From positions 16,791,915 through 16,855,914 of the forward strand of contig OU342817.1 of NCBI GenBank assembly GCA_910591455.2: DNA of 64,000 nt, read 5' to 3'. The notes beneath the pieces are model-generated. The model was not told where the DNA came from. It searched no databases and saw nothing but the letters and a program-made list of their open reading frames with translations. Each line of letters begins with the position of its first letter. The stretch's first letter is position 1. The position numbers and the translations under genes are program-made. Source of the DNA: Pholis gunnellus (taxonomy: Eukaryota; Chordata; Actinopteri; Perciformes; Pholidae). Positions 49,439 through 61,793 of the stretch are shown one piece after another.

Positions 49439-52400
49439 GTAGGCTTTTACCTTTGGACATTTAAAGTAATCTTGTGTGCATGTCACGCCACAGAGAATTC
49501 ACTCATTCCATGAATTAGAAGCGACTTGGTGGTGCTGCGAATATAAAGTAGAATAAAAACGAGACTTTCTTTCAGTAATGGTCCTGCGTCCAGGTGCCAC
49601 GTCCTTTACACTTCGTCCCCACTTTTAGGGTTGTCGTTTTGATATAAGAGCAGACAGTGGTGCATTCTGGCCCACTGAGCTCACCCATTCACCTATGGAG
49701 TCATTGAAACACACACAAGAGACCAGTGTCCTAATGATTTGACGATGACATTTCAAACATGGTTCAACAATACTTGCTTGACGCTATGCTACCAGTTGGG
49801 CTTGTCTAGTACAAAAACAATAGATATTCAAATATGAAAACCAACATTCGATTGTGGAAAAAAGCACTACTACTGTCTGCCTCGTGCACACTGAATGCCC
49901 CCGAAGCCAGGAGTCAAATAACATCGCCTTCATCGATTCAAAATGAAACGTTACGTTAGGTCGAGCTAAACGCTGGGTCAAAACAACCGTAAAGACGGCA
50001 GAGAACTCGACCGCATAGAGACATCATGTAAACAAACCATGTACCTATCAGCTGTACGCTCAAGATCAGACTGGCGACGTGACCACTAAAAATGCGGGTG
50101 AGTAGTACTTGCTATCTTGTTAAGTTTGTACCACAAATGAGGAGGTATCGTATGGATAACGCCTCATTTCAACTTCACAAGTCAGCCGTTCCTCGTCTTA
50201 TGCAGGCTTTCAAAGCGAGTGACAGAAATAAATAGAAACGAGTCGTCTGACAAAAGTGCTGCGTCACTCGGGGACAGTAGGGAAAACGTCGTCATGGACC
50301 AAATGCGGAAGAAATAGATATTCTAATATTTCAAACGTAGTTTTTTTAAAAAACAAATATTTAAATCTGTGATCTGTCTTTGCATTATGGTGTTATCTGC
50401 TTGTATTACAAATTAGAACATGTAGGTGTGTGTTATTGCTTTTTTTATATATCAAGTCATATGGCAAATATGGTTACGAAGCAGCACCAAAATCATATCG
50501 TGAAATTTGGATAATCTGGGATTGTTTATTTTCAAATGCAAAAAAAGGTCAACCCAATCCCTGTTCAGTTGAAAGCGAGACGTATCTTTAACAAAATATC
50601 TAGGTGTTTGTTTGTTTATTTGCACCTATAAAAGTGTTTTAAAAAGATACAAAATAGATATAATTTTCAAGGGAATGTGAAGGAGAATTGCCTAAAACTC
50701 CTTCTGGGGCTTGAAAAGTGGCATTCACCAGGCAGCATATTACAGGAAATAAGTACAGCTATGTAATACACACAATTTGTATCAATCTATCATTTTACAC
50801 ATGGTATAAAACGGAGACGTAGTTTAGCGTAGTACTTGGTAATACTGTTGCAATGGAAGATATCAAAACAAGGCACTACGGTCGGCTTCATTTCTGATAA
50901 CCAATATCTAATGTTTACTTCATTTGTTGATGTTTTATACATTGCTGTTGGTTGTTCAAAACTGGCCATGTTTTGGCTTTTTACTTGGTTTCAAATTTTT
51001 CGATAAAATGTCTGTTGGAGTTCTGATTAGAAGACCTTGTCTTCTCGGGGGGTTGAACTGTTCCACAGACGTTTCTCATGGGGCATTGTACAAGGTGCCC
51101 GGCTCTGTTTGTGACTTCCATAGCAACATATAAAGCAGCTTTGAGCTGCTCTGTAATATAATGCCCGCAAGGTTCTTAACTCTCCTCTTAGTCCGTCCTC
51201 TCAATCAATCTTAATACCCTGCTCCCAATGGATCGTTTAATCTGCGAGCATCCAGACGATGGTTAATGCCACAGTGGAAGGATGACTTGGTACGCACCCC
51301 GAATGGCTTCATGTTGAGGAACTGTTTAACAACAAACCAGGAGCAGAAATGTGTTGTTCTTCTTCTTACTAAGTGTTGTAATGGTCGGTCAGTGTTGTCG
51401 TGGTCCGAATTAATACCTTATTTCTTTTGTGTAAAAACAGATTTTTGTTAAGGTTGCAGAGCGTTGTAAAAGCGTTATTGATGCCACAATTATTTGTCCC
51501 ATTTAAGATTTAATTGACTCAGATCCACTGCACCTCCTTAAAACGCCCCCCTCCGCCAACTCTCAATAATAACCCGAGCTTTATGGATGGACCTCAGGTT
51601 ATACCGCCTGTCAGCAAATTCAATGCGCTCTAATTTCTCACCATCGGTCTTGATGAGGCTAAAGGGCCCTGGTCCTCCTGGCTTAAAACTACCCGTGAGG
51701 CAGTGTGTAGAAACCAAACTATCCCAACTGTAATACACTCAAGAGTGAAACAACTTCACAGAGCTGTTAATTATCTGCATAGCGCAGTCTTGTGTTCACA
51801 CAAACTGGCTTCCTCTTCTAAAGGATGTTAGCGGTACGAGTATAAACATTAAAATGACCAATGTTAAGTGTTAAAAAAGCCAGTTTGCTTGTGACAAAAG
51901 AGAACGTGTCAGAAATCGCTCTTGTAGACCTGCTTGTTGGAATTTACTAGATTTGCCCACGCTCCATCTGCTCGTCAGTCCATTTCAGAGCAGCATGCTC
52001 CTTTTCAGGTTTTCCGGGCAGCACGCTGCTGACTGGAACTACTTACCCCAGCATTATTTTCACCTTTTCCTTTTTTTTTCTTTCTTTTTTTTCCTCTCTC
52101 TTTCTCCCTGTGGTGGGACTGTGGGGGGGATAAGTTGTGCAGGGTATGGGGTTGAATGTTAGTCTTGAGCGTTTGTCAGTTAAATAACGGCCTGTAATTT
52201 GATGCCCTTTTAAAGGAGTTATATATATATAATTAGGGTTGTATGTTATGTAGCAGTCTATGGTTAAGACGTCACCGCCGCCAACTACATTGCGTGTAAT
52301 AGACCAGATCGCGGTCGCAGATCGAGATGTCCCACGCGGCTAATTTTCTGCGTTTGAATTTGCTCTCTAGAATCAAAACCCACTTGCATGTCGTTGGGTC

Positions 52401-53304
52401 TAGACGATAAAAGTGTTTGCCTGTGAGACGGAAGGTGCGGTACTCAAAACGTGATCGTGATCTACGACCGAAAAAGATGTATGGCGTGTTGCTCTGCTTC
52501 TGCTGTAGGCAAGGTTAGATTGGTCTCTGACCTCTGATCAGCTGATGTAGAGTTTAGAAAATGTATATAATGACATTGTCTGTCCAGACCTATGTTCAGC
52601 AAATTATTACTATACATATTATAATGTATGTAACAGCATATTGATCAGTTGTCACTTTTGATTATTTTGGTTTGTGCAGAAATAGCTAAGCTGCTTTTCG
52701 AGGTTTATCTTCATATCTCGTTAAGTCATAAATATTTATTGTTGTTGTTCTTTGTTCCTCGTGAGTTCTATAAGTTCAGTTTCTGTCATCTCAGCGTGAT
52801 TTGTAAAAAACAAGCTCTCTGTTAGAATGTAATAGTTTGCTTCTCCCTCATTGAGATATTTCTGTTTGACTCGAGCTTACTACCTGCACCTCGTGTTCTT
52901 AGCCGAGGTTTGCCAGAGGCCTCTTCTGTCATCCTCTGGGTTTTGTTTTAGGGTTGTTCCTTATCTTGACATGGAAGTAATTTTCGAGGGAGGGGTTGAT
53001 TTGGCGTCTAGCCATTTGTGATTTTTCTCTCCAGTGGCACCGAAAATGACCCCCCTCCCCCCCATCCCTCCATCTCCTCCCTCACTTCCAACCCCCAGTA
53101 TCCTCCCGAGTACCCATGAGACACGCTGCTCTCATTTGGCCTGCGCTTTCTCTACCCACTTAGCATGCTAACAATTGATGTTGCTATTTAATTTGTATCC
53201 TCGACAATTATTCCTTCCACATGGCGCTTCCAAGATTAGTTTAACAGAGCTCCCCATTGGAGGATGCTGACACTGACAGATCTCCCCATACTGTATGCAA
53301 CCGT

Positions 53305-53320
53305 GGGGGGGGGGGGGGTG

Positions 53321-53414
<94 letters not shown>

Positions 53415-53442
53415 CTGTGTGTGTGTGTGTGGCTGTGGCTGT
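53305..53442. repeat. G-run followed by long (GT)n microsatellite
   Basis: A G-rich stretch with a run of 14 G (53305-53318) leads into GT repeats (53323-53413), ending in GGCTGT-interrupted units to 53442. It lies in a kmt2c intron. Confidence 0.97.
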
Positions 53443-55066
53443 ATGACTTGGCACAGAGGCACATGGTTGGAAATGTAGACACGGTTGTCTGATCTGCTGA
53501 CGTAGCACATTCAGTAAGATACGGCAAGGTTTGCACTTTTTTTTCATAATGCCGAAATTTAAAATTTCCTGGTTTTAAAACTGTGATCACGTCTGTTAAG
53601 AGATGACACGGGGAAGTGGGGGAAAAAGGCTAAGATTACATTTAACTGGGCACTCTAGAGAGAAAATCTTAAACAGGAGCAGTAATGAGATATTTGTGGG
53701 TCACTCAACAGGAGGCGGACACATGAGAAGGGATATCCTGATCAAGTTGTTTAGCTTTGGATCTCAATCCAAGTCCTTTTAATAGTGAGTATTTGCCAGT
53801 GAACTGTTTCTGAGCGTTGCTACCTGCAAACCATAGCTGCACGGTGACATCCAGTTAACTAGAACAATAAAATGACAACTAAAGTTGAAATATGTAATTA
53901 GGTTTAAAGCTCCCCCCCCCCCCATAGTTTTATGTAGCCGAATATTTTGCATTGTGTCCTTTAGAGAGATACGAAGTTGTTTGTTCGGATAGTATTGGAC
54001 AGGATGTTGGCAGCTTGGTCCCTTGCATGAACAAATGCTTAAATTTGTTACAATTAACGACGGCCGTTTCCTTGTATTGCACCGAAGTTCTCTCGCTTGA
54101 TACGCAAAGCTTCTAAAACATGATGCGAAAGGTGCGAGTAGGACGATTGTACATTTTCCGGAACTAGTGCCGATACAGTACCTGAGTTTTGGTGCTGTAA
54201 AATAAAAGTCTATTAAAAAGAGTTTATTTAAAAAAAACGGGACACTGTGTCTATCTCCGTCAGTGCGCTCCGGAATACTTTGGTTTTCCGAGGTGTTATC
54301 TGCCATTTCCAGTTTGTAGAATTTACAGAGCACCACATCTGTCTAAAATACTAAGTACTTACACCCGTAAGAAGGTCGTGGGCGAAGTTTTGTTTTTTTA
54401 GCTGCAGCTTGTTCTTCGGGGGAACAGCTTAAACCAGGAGCAACGCACCAACACGTCAAAGTGTTTTTGTAATCGATGACGCCGAGTACGTCGCCGAATT
54501 GCCCCAGCCCGGGTGCTGGTATGGTTTGAATGTTATGTTTCGCACACGTCTGTTCGTTATAAGCTTTACAATTCTAATAACACTTATTATTTGGTTCACA
54601 CGGTGCACTGTTGGACGAATGCAAACACCGCTTAAGTGATAAAAAATAGTTTCTGACTTCATATATCAGAGATCTAGCCCAATACTGGTGTGTTCATGGC
54701 AGAGTCTGCACTTAGAAGTTATGAACAATATCATTTGTACTGAGCAGTATCATTACCCGCTCGCGTAACAAGCAGCATCTTCAGTAGTCTCTCGTAGTAC
54801 TATCTACAATAAATCCTTGTATATTTGTTTTTGCCGATAAAACATTTCTTTAATTGAATTAGACTGTTAGAGAAAACATTGTGTTTATACTTCATCTCAA
54901 ACAGGCCTTTTAAAAAAAGAAAAGAAAATGTGTTTGAATATGATGAACTTGCAGCTTGCTAATGAAGAATTATTTAAAATTCGTCATTGGGAAATGAACA
55001 GAGCGCTGACCTTTTTCACAAACCAAACTCGCCATTTTCAAAGCACAGCCGTCACATTACCACTAA

Positions 55067-55087
55067 TGTACGTACGTACGTACGTAC
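55067..55087. repeat. (GTAC)n self-complementary repeat
   Basis: About five GTAC units. Each unit is its own reverse complement, so the tract could fold into a cruciform. Confidence 0.9.
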
Positions 55088-56093
55088 CCAGCGCTGACGC
55101 CTGTGACTGAATCAGAACGAGCCTTATTTTCAGAGGTTCAAAGTGCCGTGTTCTACGCACAAATTGGTTACGGTAGCTTGCTGTCAACAGATAGAGTAGT
55201 TGTCAATTACATATAATAGTGAGAGGTTTTAGCTGTGTTTTTTTATGCCCAATCATTCAGAGATTTAAGTGTGTTATCTTCAGTAATTCTATTCCCCCTG
55301 GGACTAATCGTCAACAGGAGGGTTGTTTGTGTACCTATCCACGGACGCCCCTTGAAAACACCGGAAGTAGAATGAAAGTAGATTTTGCATAAATAATTGT
55401 TTGTTGTACTTTATTATAAAGGGAATAATAGCAAAAAAAGACAGACACGTATTGTGTGTGATTGCGTGCAACAACCCTAAGAATGAGTATGTTCAGGATG
55501 CCAAACATGACTGATGCGCATTCATGATTAAATGTTTGTTGGAGCGGTCTTAAATTACAGAGCTATGATGATAAGTAATGTCTGTACTCCGTGTTCAGTT
55601 CAACTCTAATCAGTCGTCACCCCTCCAGGGAATGTAAAGGAGAAAGGTAGTTGTTCCACGTAGCTCTGAAGATGAACACGCACATTTCAATTCTGGTATG
55701 AGCAACAGTAAAAGATTCATTACAACTCTGTCACCCCCACATGGGCATAGTCATATATTTATGGATGATGTTGCATTAGTGCCATAATGCCCCTTTTATT
55801 GTACTCTCTTTACCTCAATCTTTAGAGCAAAGTTATCCGATTGCTCTGCCTCCATCTTTAAACTCCACATGCTACCAGTCGCCTCCCTACTACCACCCTT
55901 CCGCCTTGCCCAGCGCCCTTGAGTGCCTCCATTAAAAATCAGTGACAGCTGTGACTATATTTAACTAATTCATGACCTCACCGCCACCCCCACCCCATCC
56001 CCCTCCGGAGGCAAACCCCAGGCCCCTTTTTCTCGTCTTGTTCTTTTTCATTGCGCCTGTTTTTTATTTGTTTGTGTCTCCTCCTCACCCTAG

Positions 56094-56182
56094 GGGTCGC
56101 ACCAGAGGGAGAGTTGTTGTGGATGAGGAGGACAGCATGGATGGGACTGAGATAACAGAGTCCACAAGCCCTCAGGACACAG
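56094..56182 (+). CDS. kmt2c: kmt2c coding exon 2: acidic linker
   Basis: An 89-base exon, acceptor CCTAG (56089-56093) and donor ACAG|GTGAGA. It completes codon 63 and ends in phase 1. It encodes GRTRGRVVVDEEDSMDGTEI then TESTSPQDT. The block DEEDSMDG aligns with human DEDSMDG, which fixes identity. The basic GRTRGR just before it corresponds to the human SRGK segment after the AT-hook. The region is predicted disordered and has no catalytic role. A pure C20 tract starts 15 bases after the exon. Confidence 0.92.
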
Positions 56183-56196
56183 GTGAGACTTTGCAA

Positions 56197-56216
56197 CCCC
56201 CCCCCCCCCCCCCCCC
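56197..56216. repeat. C20 homopolymer next to a splice donor
   Basis: A pure C run of about 20 bases, 14 bases downstream of the donor of kmt2c coding exon 2. Confidence 0.9.
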
Positions 56217-56829
56217 TTTTTGATCCATCATGTACACGTTTGTTACGTTGGGGAGTGATGGAAGACTTGAACTTGCCCATCCGGGCCGCCTCATGCAGAC
56301 GGTGCTTCAGAAGGGTATTTCGGTAAAGGTAGAAGAGGAGTCTCCCTCTCCTGGAGGAGGATGGATGAGAGCTCTTTCTTGGCACCCCATGCTTCTACTT
56401 CAGGGCTATAATTGAAAGGGTTTAGCTTGAGCTGTGAAGCTGCAGTGAGTGCGTATTTTTTCTTTTTTTCTCTCTCTCGCTCTCGCTCTCCCCTTACTGC
56501 TTCAATCTCTCCTCCTGCTCTGAGATTGGCATTGAGGTGCAGTGGGAAAGAGCCCTAGGCTAATGCCCTCTAAAAGCTTTTTAAAATCCCATCAGTCTCT
56601 CCAGACCCATTTATGTGCTTTTTTTTTTTTTTTTTATGTGTGGACATCACGTCACGTGACTATGCCTCCCATTCTCATACATCTCAGCGCAGCTCTGTTG
56701 CTGAGCTGGTGATATTGTGGAGTGAAATTCTGCCGGTGGTTAGCTTTGCTTTTATTAGCTGTGGTTTACATCGCACAAACAATAGGCAATTATTAGCAGT
56801 TTTAGAACTGATTTTCTTTTTTCTTTCGA

Positions 56830-56897
56830 AAAAAACCAACAAATCCCATGCCCACTCGGACCGGTGTCCCTGTGGGCATGGGATTTGTTGTTTTTTT
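56830..56897 (+). ncRNA. Near-perfect hairpin in a kmt2c intron, miRNA-like or foldback
   Basis: AACAAATCCCATGCCCAC (56838-56855) pairs without mismatch with GTGGGCATGGGATTTGTT (56872-56889) across a 16-base loop. One further C-G pair, a C/T mismatch and six A-T pairs extend the stem outward to about 25 pairs. The size fits a pre-miRNA, and the host is a transcribed intron on the same strand. The near absence of bulges is more typical of a young inverted duplication or foldback element. I do not recognise the arm as a known miRNA. Confidence 0.4.
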
Positions 56898-57909
56898 CAG
56901 ACGCAAAAATGAAATCTACAATTTCTATACAGTATTGTCCCCAAAGTGATATACAGCTGAGGTCAAGCAGTACATTTGCAGATCTTTGCTTTGAAAAAGG
57001 TAAAGACGTGGGTTTAATATCTCCTGTTAATCTTATGTGTAACCCTTGCTTTGCTTCATGTGCTCAATGTAACTTACATGTTTAATGCAAACCACGTTCT
57101 GAAACATACTTGTATAAAATTCAGCATAGTGACATATTAAATGCTTATCAGAATAACAATGTTGCTGTTAAATATTGTGAAAAACAAAAGTGATATTACC
57201 TCACTCATATCTGAAAATTGCTAGGCGGTAATGAGCTTGAATTTGTCCTTGTGTGCTGCCATTGGATGATGCTGAATCATTGCAGTATTAGCTTAATTAC
57301 AGCTCAGTGAAATGTTAATAGAAATTCAGCATGGCCCACAGTCTCAGTGAGAGGTACTTTTGGGAGTTGTTTTGTATGATTAGCACAGTGAATTGTGCCA
57401 TTTTATTTTGTAATTTAGATCAAAAGCACTCATGATACTAACACAATACAGTTTAGTTGTATTTCAGGCATAATATTCCCCATTAATATTAAACCCCACT
57501 TCTTGAGACATTTTGGCATCGGTGATTCTTGTTTTTTTTCCCCCCTCCCCTGCCTCCATTGTTATTGCTATTCTGAGCAAGAGCGTGATGTTCCCAGTGG
57601 GTTTGGTGTAATCAGTGCTTGGGCATATGGTCCCCATATATTACCATCCATCTCACTTATATAGGCTGTGTTTTTGACCTGAAGGAAGCTGACTAGAATG
57701 AAATCTACCTGCCCTATGACAGCCTGTACCCGCCAGAAGATGCACGCCGAATTAACAGTCATAATTGGCAATGAGTTAAAGAGCGGCTAATAGCGTTGAG
57801 GTCAATGTTGAATGGGCTCCAATGCTCATAAATGCTCTGGAGGGATTAAATGCTGAGTCATTTCTTACTGACTAACTGGTCTTTTTTTTTTTTTGTTTGC
57901 TCTGATCAG

Positions 57910-58057
57910 AAACACCAATCCAGCCAGTGGAAACTGTGGAAGTGGTGGCCACTGAGTTGCCAGAGGAGGACAAGTCCTCTTCCCCTCTGGCCCAGAGCCC
58001 TCCAGCCGAGAGTTCAGCAGGACCATCTGTCCCAGCGAGCAGAGAAGTCCAAAGCAG
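57910..58057 (+). CDS. kmt2c: kmt2c coding exon 3: disordered linker
   Basis: A 148-base exon (acceptor GATCAG, donor AGCAG|GTTAGA). It enters in phase 1 and leaves in phase 2. It encodes ETPIQPVETVEVVATELPEE, then a Ser/Pro-rich stretch. The ETVEVV run corresponds to the human TIVETEI segment by position and phase. The human segment SANSLVSVGVEAK is not obviously conserved. No folded domain is expected. Its identity rests mainly on matching phases with the certain exons on each side. Confidence 0.85.
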
Positions 58058-59186
58058 GTTAGAAACACTAAACTTCCCCCCAACAATAACTGTTAACATA
58101 TATATAGATGCATATATATGTATCTATATATAAGATCCTTGTGTTTTTATAAATGTATTTATGAATGTGTGCGTGTACAAGCACTGGTATGCAATTGTGC
58201 ATGTGTGTGTAGCAACGTGACATGCTGTTTGCCTTGCTGTGTACACATGCATGGATGAATCGAAATGGAGTCATCAGCCGGTAGCGGCAGCAGTCTCTTC
58301 CCAGGTGCCACCCTGTTAAAGGTTGTAATCAATCTTCCGGCCTGTCTGTGCTATCGATGTTAGTGATGGAGGGCAGACCGGCACCCTCTCCTGGGATCTT
58401 ATCAACGAGGCCGTCTCATCGGTTAAAGAAATGTGATAAATATTTACCGCCCGTTTTACTTCTCAACTTTCCCGGGTTCTTGGCTGCTTTATTCTCTTGT
58501 TTCTTGACCGCTCTGACTCTAAAACGCCCTTCTCCCAATGCAATGTGCAACACGCCCATGTCCAGTTATTCTTGTAAGATGGTATAAACCAAAGGGTTTA
58601 ACTGAGACCATAACGTTTCTGCCGTATTTATGCCTGGATGACGTTATTTTGAGTGTTGACAGAGCAGCTCCAATGTTAGCACAGCCTAGCACCGATTGAT
58701 CCGAGCTCCCTTCAGAAAACAAGCATTTTACAAGTTGTTTGCTTGTCGTCTTGCAGACAGAGAGCCCCTCCGGATGACGTTATGTACCCAGCATATCTGG
58801 CATACACGGCCACCTCTCCTCTCCGGCGCATGTAGCGCGGTAGCCGCAAATAAACCCAAATAATCCAGCGGTCAAACTTGCGCGTGTGACGCTGGGCAAA
58901 AAAAACGCTTTGCTGTGAATACAGCATCATATACCATTGACGATTTCACAAGTGGTTCATTTTTTGTGTGTGTGTGTGTGTGTGTGTGTTTGTGTGGAGA
59001 CAGTGTGTGCGCCAGCCAAATGTAGGCTTTCTGCATTTGTACCAGTAAGTATGTTGCTGCAGAGACAGTCCCATTGCCAGAAGAGGAAGGCCTTAATTCA
59101 TGGTGACATGCGTGGCTCTGTATTAAGTCACAGTAGGTATATATAATTAAACACCCCCCTACCACCCATTTCTTTCTTTGTTTCAG
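58058..59186 (+). other. kmt2c: kmt2c intron after coding exon 3
   Basis: A 1.1-kb GT-AG intron with a (GT)n tract at 58966-58989 and a TATA-rich patch near 58100. No exon recognised. Confidence 0.85.
58966..58989. repeat. (GT)n microsatellite
   Basis: About 12 GT units in a kmt2c intron. Confidence 0.9.
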
Positions 59187-59393
59187 CGAGCGTCTCTGTG
59201 CCTTCTGTTACTGCGGTGGCCGTAGCCTGCTGGGTCAGGGGGAGCTGCAAGTATTCAGCACCACGCCTCAGTTTGAAGCACTCTTCAGCCACAAGGGTGG
59301 AGGAGGCTCAACGGGCGAAAGCAGCGATGGCGATACAACCACTCAGCCAAAAATGGCCGGAGAGACCACCTCAGGACAGAGGGAAAAGACGAA
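59187..59393 (+). CDS. kmt2c: kmt2c coding exon 4: start of extended PHD1
   Basis: A 207-base exon (acceptor TTTCAG, donor GACGAA|GTAAGT), phase 2 at both ends. It begins S-ERLCAFCYCGGRSLLGQGEL, closely matching human SEQLCAFCYCGEKSSLGQGDL. Cys146 and Cys149 (C-x2-C) are the first zinc ligands of the pre-PHD module of the extended PHD. The rest is a Gly/Ser/Thr-rich linker, less conserved than the Cys block, which replaces the human Arg/Gln-rich stretch. PHD fingers of this family read histone tails and contact complex partners such as BAP1 and PR-DUB. Confidence 0.95.
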
Positions 59394-59764
59394 GTAAGTA
59401 GGCCTGGCGGACACTGTTGGACACAAATGGTTTGGCTGCCAGTGTTGGTCAGGATAGCGAAGTGGGCGAAAATACCTTTTACCCTTTTTATTGGAAAGCA
59501 GTGTCGACACACCATGGATTGTCCTGGTGAAAGAAACCAATGATGGCGGTTAATAAATGACCACACATTCACACGCTAACTCGTACACACACAAAGGAGC
59601 ATGCACACAAAACAAACACACAGACCTCACAAGCTAACGGGCCTCTCTCAGTTAACAGGTTGTGTTGTCGCACTATATTGGAAGGCTAAATTAACACTTT
59701 GCCTCAGCAGTCCGTGTCCCCAGGTCCAGGGATCCCACATCAGGGGACGGCTGCGCACGAGCCT

Positions 59765-59820
<56 letters not shown>

Positions 59821-60658
59821 ACATATTTGCGCACTGTTCCAACAAAAGACCCTCCTCGGACTCTATTGGACAGCTGCCTAATTTGTTTTGGTCCTTTTGG
59901 AACCAGTTGGGCGTCTCACTGGGTTCCCGGTGACGTAACGGGGCAGTGGGAGCAGTATGGGATCTGGCCGCATGCCAAGCCAACCAGTAGCTGTTGTGTT
60001 GCTGCCGTGTGATTGGTCAATAGGGCCAGTCCTCGGTTAATGCCACACAGAGACACCGGCGGAGAAATTGTATCTCGATTTGTCAGAGAAGCGGAGGCGT
60101 TGGACAAAATGCCAAATCCGTGGACATGTGAGGAGGTGGGAGGAGATAATTGAATGAAACTTTGGGCTATAAACAATAAGCTCTCAGGTGTGTGCGATCA
60201 TGCTTCTAGAAACCGTTCTCTTGATTTTGGCCATTGGTTTGTTTACTGGAACTAAGGTCCTTTTTAAATGCTAATGCTCCCCCTCCACATTTTCCGCATG
60301 CTATGCAGCTCACTAGTTCAAGCCAGGGACTCGGGGAAACGCATCCTTTTCAACAGATTTTATGAGACAGAACAGCCAGCCTCTTGTGCACATGCCAAAC
60401 AAGATGGCCCTCTTCCTCCTCCTCCTCCTCTCCCTCCTCCCCCACAGCTTTTTATTTGCTCTCTAACATTTTCCCCCAGCTCATTCTCTCTGTCTTCATC
60501 TGTCTGCTTTTGTAAAAACTGAACATGGTCCTCTGCCTTAATGTCTCTACTCTGGATTCATTCCTAAATTGACTCAGGCTCTCTTCTTTTTTTTTAAAAA
60601 AAAGAAGAAAAACCTGTGCTGACCTGCTTTCTCTGCAAACCTCTTCCTTTTGTTCCAG
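59394..60658 (+). other. kmt2c: kmt2c intron after coding exon 4
   Basis: A 1.3-kb GT-AG intron carrying (GT)n at 59768-59818 and CT-rich DNA before the acceptor. Confidence 0.85.
59768..59818. repeat. (GT)n microsatellite
   Basis: About 25 uninterrupted GT units in a kmt2c intron. Confidence 0.95.
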
Positions 60659-60768
60659 TGGGTCTGAAAGCTGCGAGGAAGAACCAGACCCAGCCAGTCG
60701 ATTTTGGGATGAACTTTCTCATGTCGGCCTCCCACAAGATCTTCACGTCCAGTCTCTCTTCGAGTCAG
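60659..60768 (+). CDS. kmt2c: kmt2c coding exon 5: WDELSxVGLP helix segment
   Basis: A 110-base exon (acceptor TTCCAG, donor TCAG|GTAAAA). It enters after phase 2 and leaves in phase 1. It encodes NGSESCEEEPDPASRFWDEL, then SHVGLPQDLHVQSLFES, matching human LWDELSLVGLPDAIDIQALF. This segment precedes the zinc-binding part of the extended PHD1. Confidence 0.95.
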
Positions 60769-60925
60769 GTAAAAACCAATAGACTTAGCATTTCTGTTCC
60801 TTTTTACGAAGCATTGTCAGCATCATCTGTTGAAGCTTAGCACGTCGACGCATAATCTTCACCAGACACGAATTAGATGCTAACCTGTTTTGTTTCTTCA
60901 CTTCCTCAATGTCTTGACATTCCAG
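60769..60925 (+). other. kmt2c: Short kmt2c intron
   Basis: A 157-base GT-AG intron, small as is common in fish genes. Nothing else is seen in it. Confidence 0.9.
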
Positions 60926-61035
60926 GGCAATGCTGGGCACATCAGAGTTGTGCCTTGTGGTCCGAAGGTGTTTGTGAGGGCGACGGACAATCTCTGCTTA
61001 ATGTGGACAGAGCCATTGACTCAGGGAGCACAAAG
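60926..61035 (+). CDS. kmt2c: kmt2c coding exon 6: extended PHD1, second part
   Basis: A 110-base exon (acceptor TTCCAG, donor ACAAAG|GTGAGT). It enters after phase 1 and ends in phase 0. It encodes QCWAHQSCALWSEGVCEGDG, then QSLLNVDRAIDSGSTK, matching the human CWAHHRCVEWSLGVC and NVDKAVVSGST blocks. His253 and Cys256 complete the pre-PHD zinc site begun by Cys146/Cys149 in exon 4. Confidence 0.96.
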
Positions 61036-61630
61036 GTGAGTCGGGGGGGGGGAGAGAAGATCCGTGGACTAATGAGTGTTAACAGCATCTTAATGTGTTG
61101 GGGCAGCAGTGAGACCGCTTCAGTGAGGCACAGCAAAGCTGATGGATCAGACTGGCTGGTAAAGGTCGGCCTGGCAGCGTGGATCTCTCAGCTGTGAAAT
61201 GGAAAAGGTCACGCCACTCAACGGGGCTGAGCCCTCGTAGCAGCTCAGCTCCTCGTGTTCACAGTGGCACAGCTCACAGCTCTCTCCGAGTGCGTCTGCA
61301 GCCCAATGGCCCATCAGCAAGTCTTGCATTTGATCTCCAGAGTGCACACTTATAGAACTGAGTGGAATAGCGAATGGATGAGGTTCTGTCATGAATGTGA
61401 CCATCAGGGGTTGGAAGAAGGGGGTCTTCTCTAAGCTGGGAAACCAGATGACTTGGTTTTTCCAAAGAGACCTTAAGGGATGAAGCACTGTTTTTACTTA
61501 AGCCAGCCAGTCAGTCACGGAAAAATGTCACGGACATGTTTTAGAGTTTGTTGTTTCCTCGGCTAAGAATGGAATTGATTAATTTTACATATGTGTATAT
61601 TGGGATCTTTCTCTCTCTCTTTCTCTACAG
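61036..61630 (+). other. kmt2c: kmt2c intron after coding exon 6
   Basis: A 595-base GT-AG intron with a G-run near the donor. No exon recognised. Confidence 0.85.
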
Positions 61631-61793
61631 CACTGTGCATACTGTAAGCGCCTTGGAGCATCCGTTAAGTGCTGTGCTGAAGGATGTGCTCAACTCTACC
61701 ATTTCCCCTGTGCGGGGGCAGCTGGGACCTTTCAGGATATCAGGAGTCTCTCGCTCCTCTGCCCAGAACACATTGAACTGGCCATTCACAAAT
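61631..61793 (+). CDS. kmt2c: kmt2c coding exon 7: extended PHD1, PHD part
   Basis: A 163-base exon (acceptor CTACAG, donor AAAT|GTAAGT), entering in phase 0 and leaving in phase 1. It encodes HCAYCKRLGASVKCCAEGCA, then QLYHFPCAAGAGTF-like sequence, then CPEHIE. The zinc-binding series is Cys286, Cys289, Cys298, Cys303, His308, Cys311, Cys328 and His331, the C4HC2H order typical of an extended PHD. It matches human CAFCKHLGATIKCC, YHYPCAAGAGTFQD and CPEHID. Confidence 0.96.

Larger units (their letters stand above)
49439..56093 (+). other. kmt2c: kmt2c intron after coding exon 1
   Basis: A 6.7-kb intron with GT-AG ends. It contains a (GT)n tract of more than 100 bases (53323-53442), a short (GTAC)n patch and AT-rich DNA. 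The 185-codon open frame on the minus strand at 53779-54336 has no recognisable domain and I regard it as chance. No alternative kmt2c exon was recognised. Confidence 0.7.
56183..57909 (+). other. kmt2c: kmt2c intron after coding exon 2
   Basis: A 1.7-kb GT-AG intron. It contains a T17 run (56618-56634), a strong hairpin at 56830-56897 and otherwise unremarkable AT-rich DNA. Confidence 0.85.

Noticed and set aside
53779..54336. 185-codon open frame on the minus strand
   Set aside because: It lies in a kmt2c intron on the opposite strand and crosses a C-run. No family is recognisable and the composition looks random.
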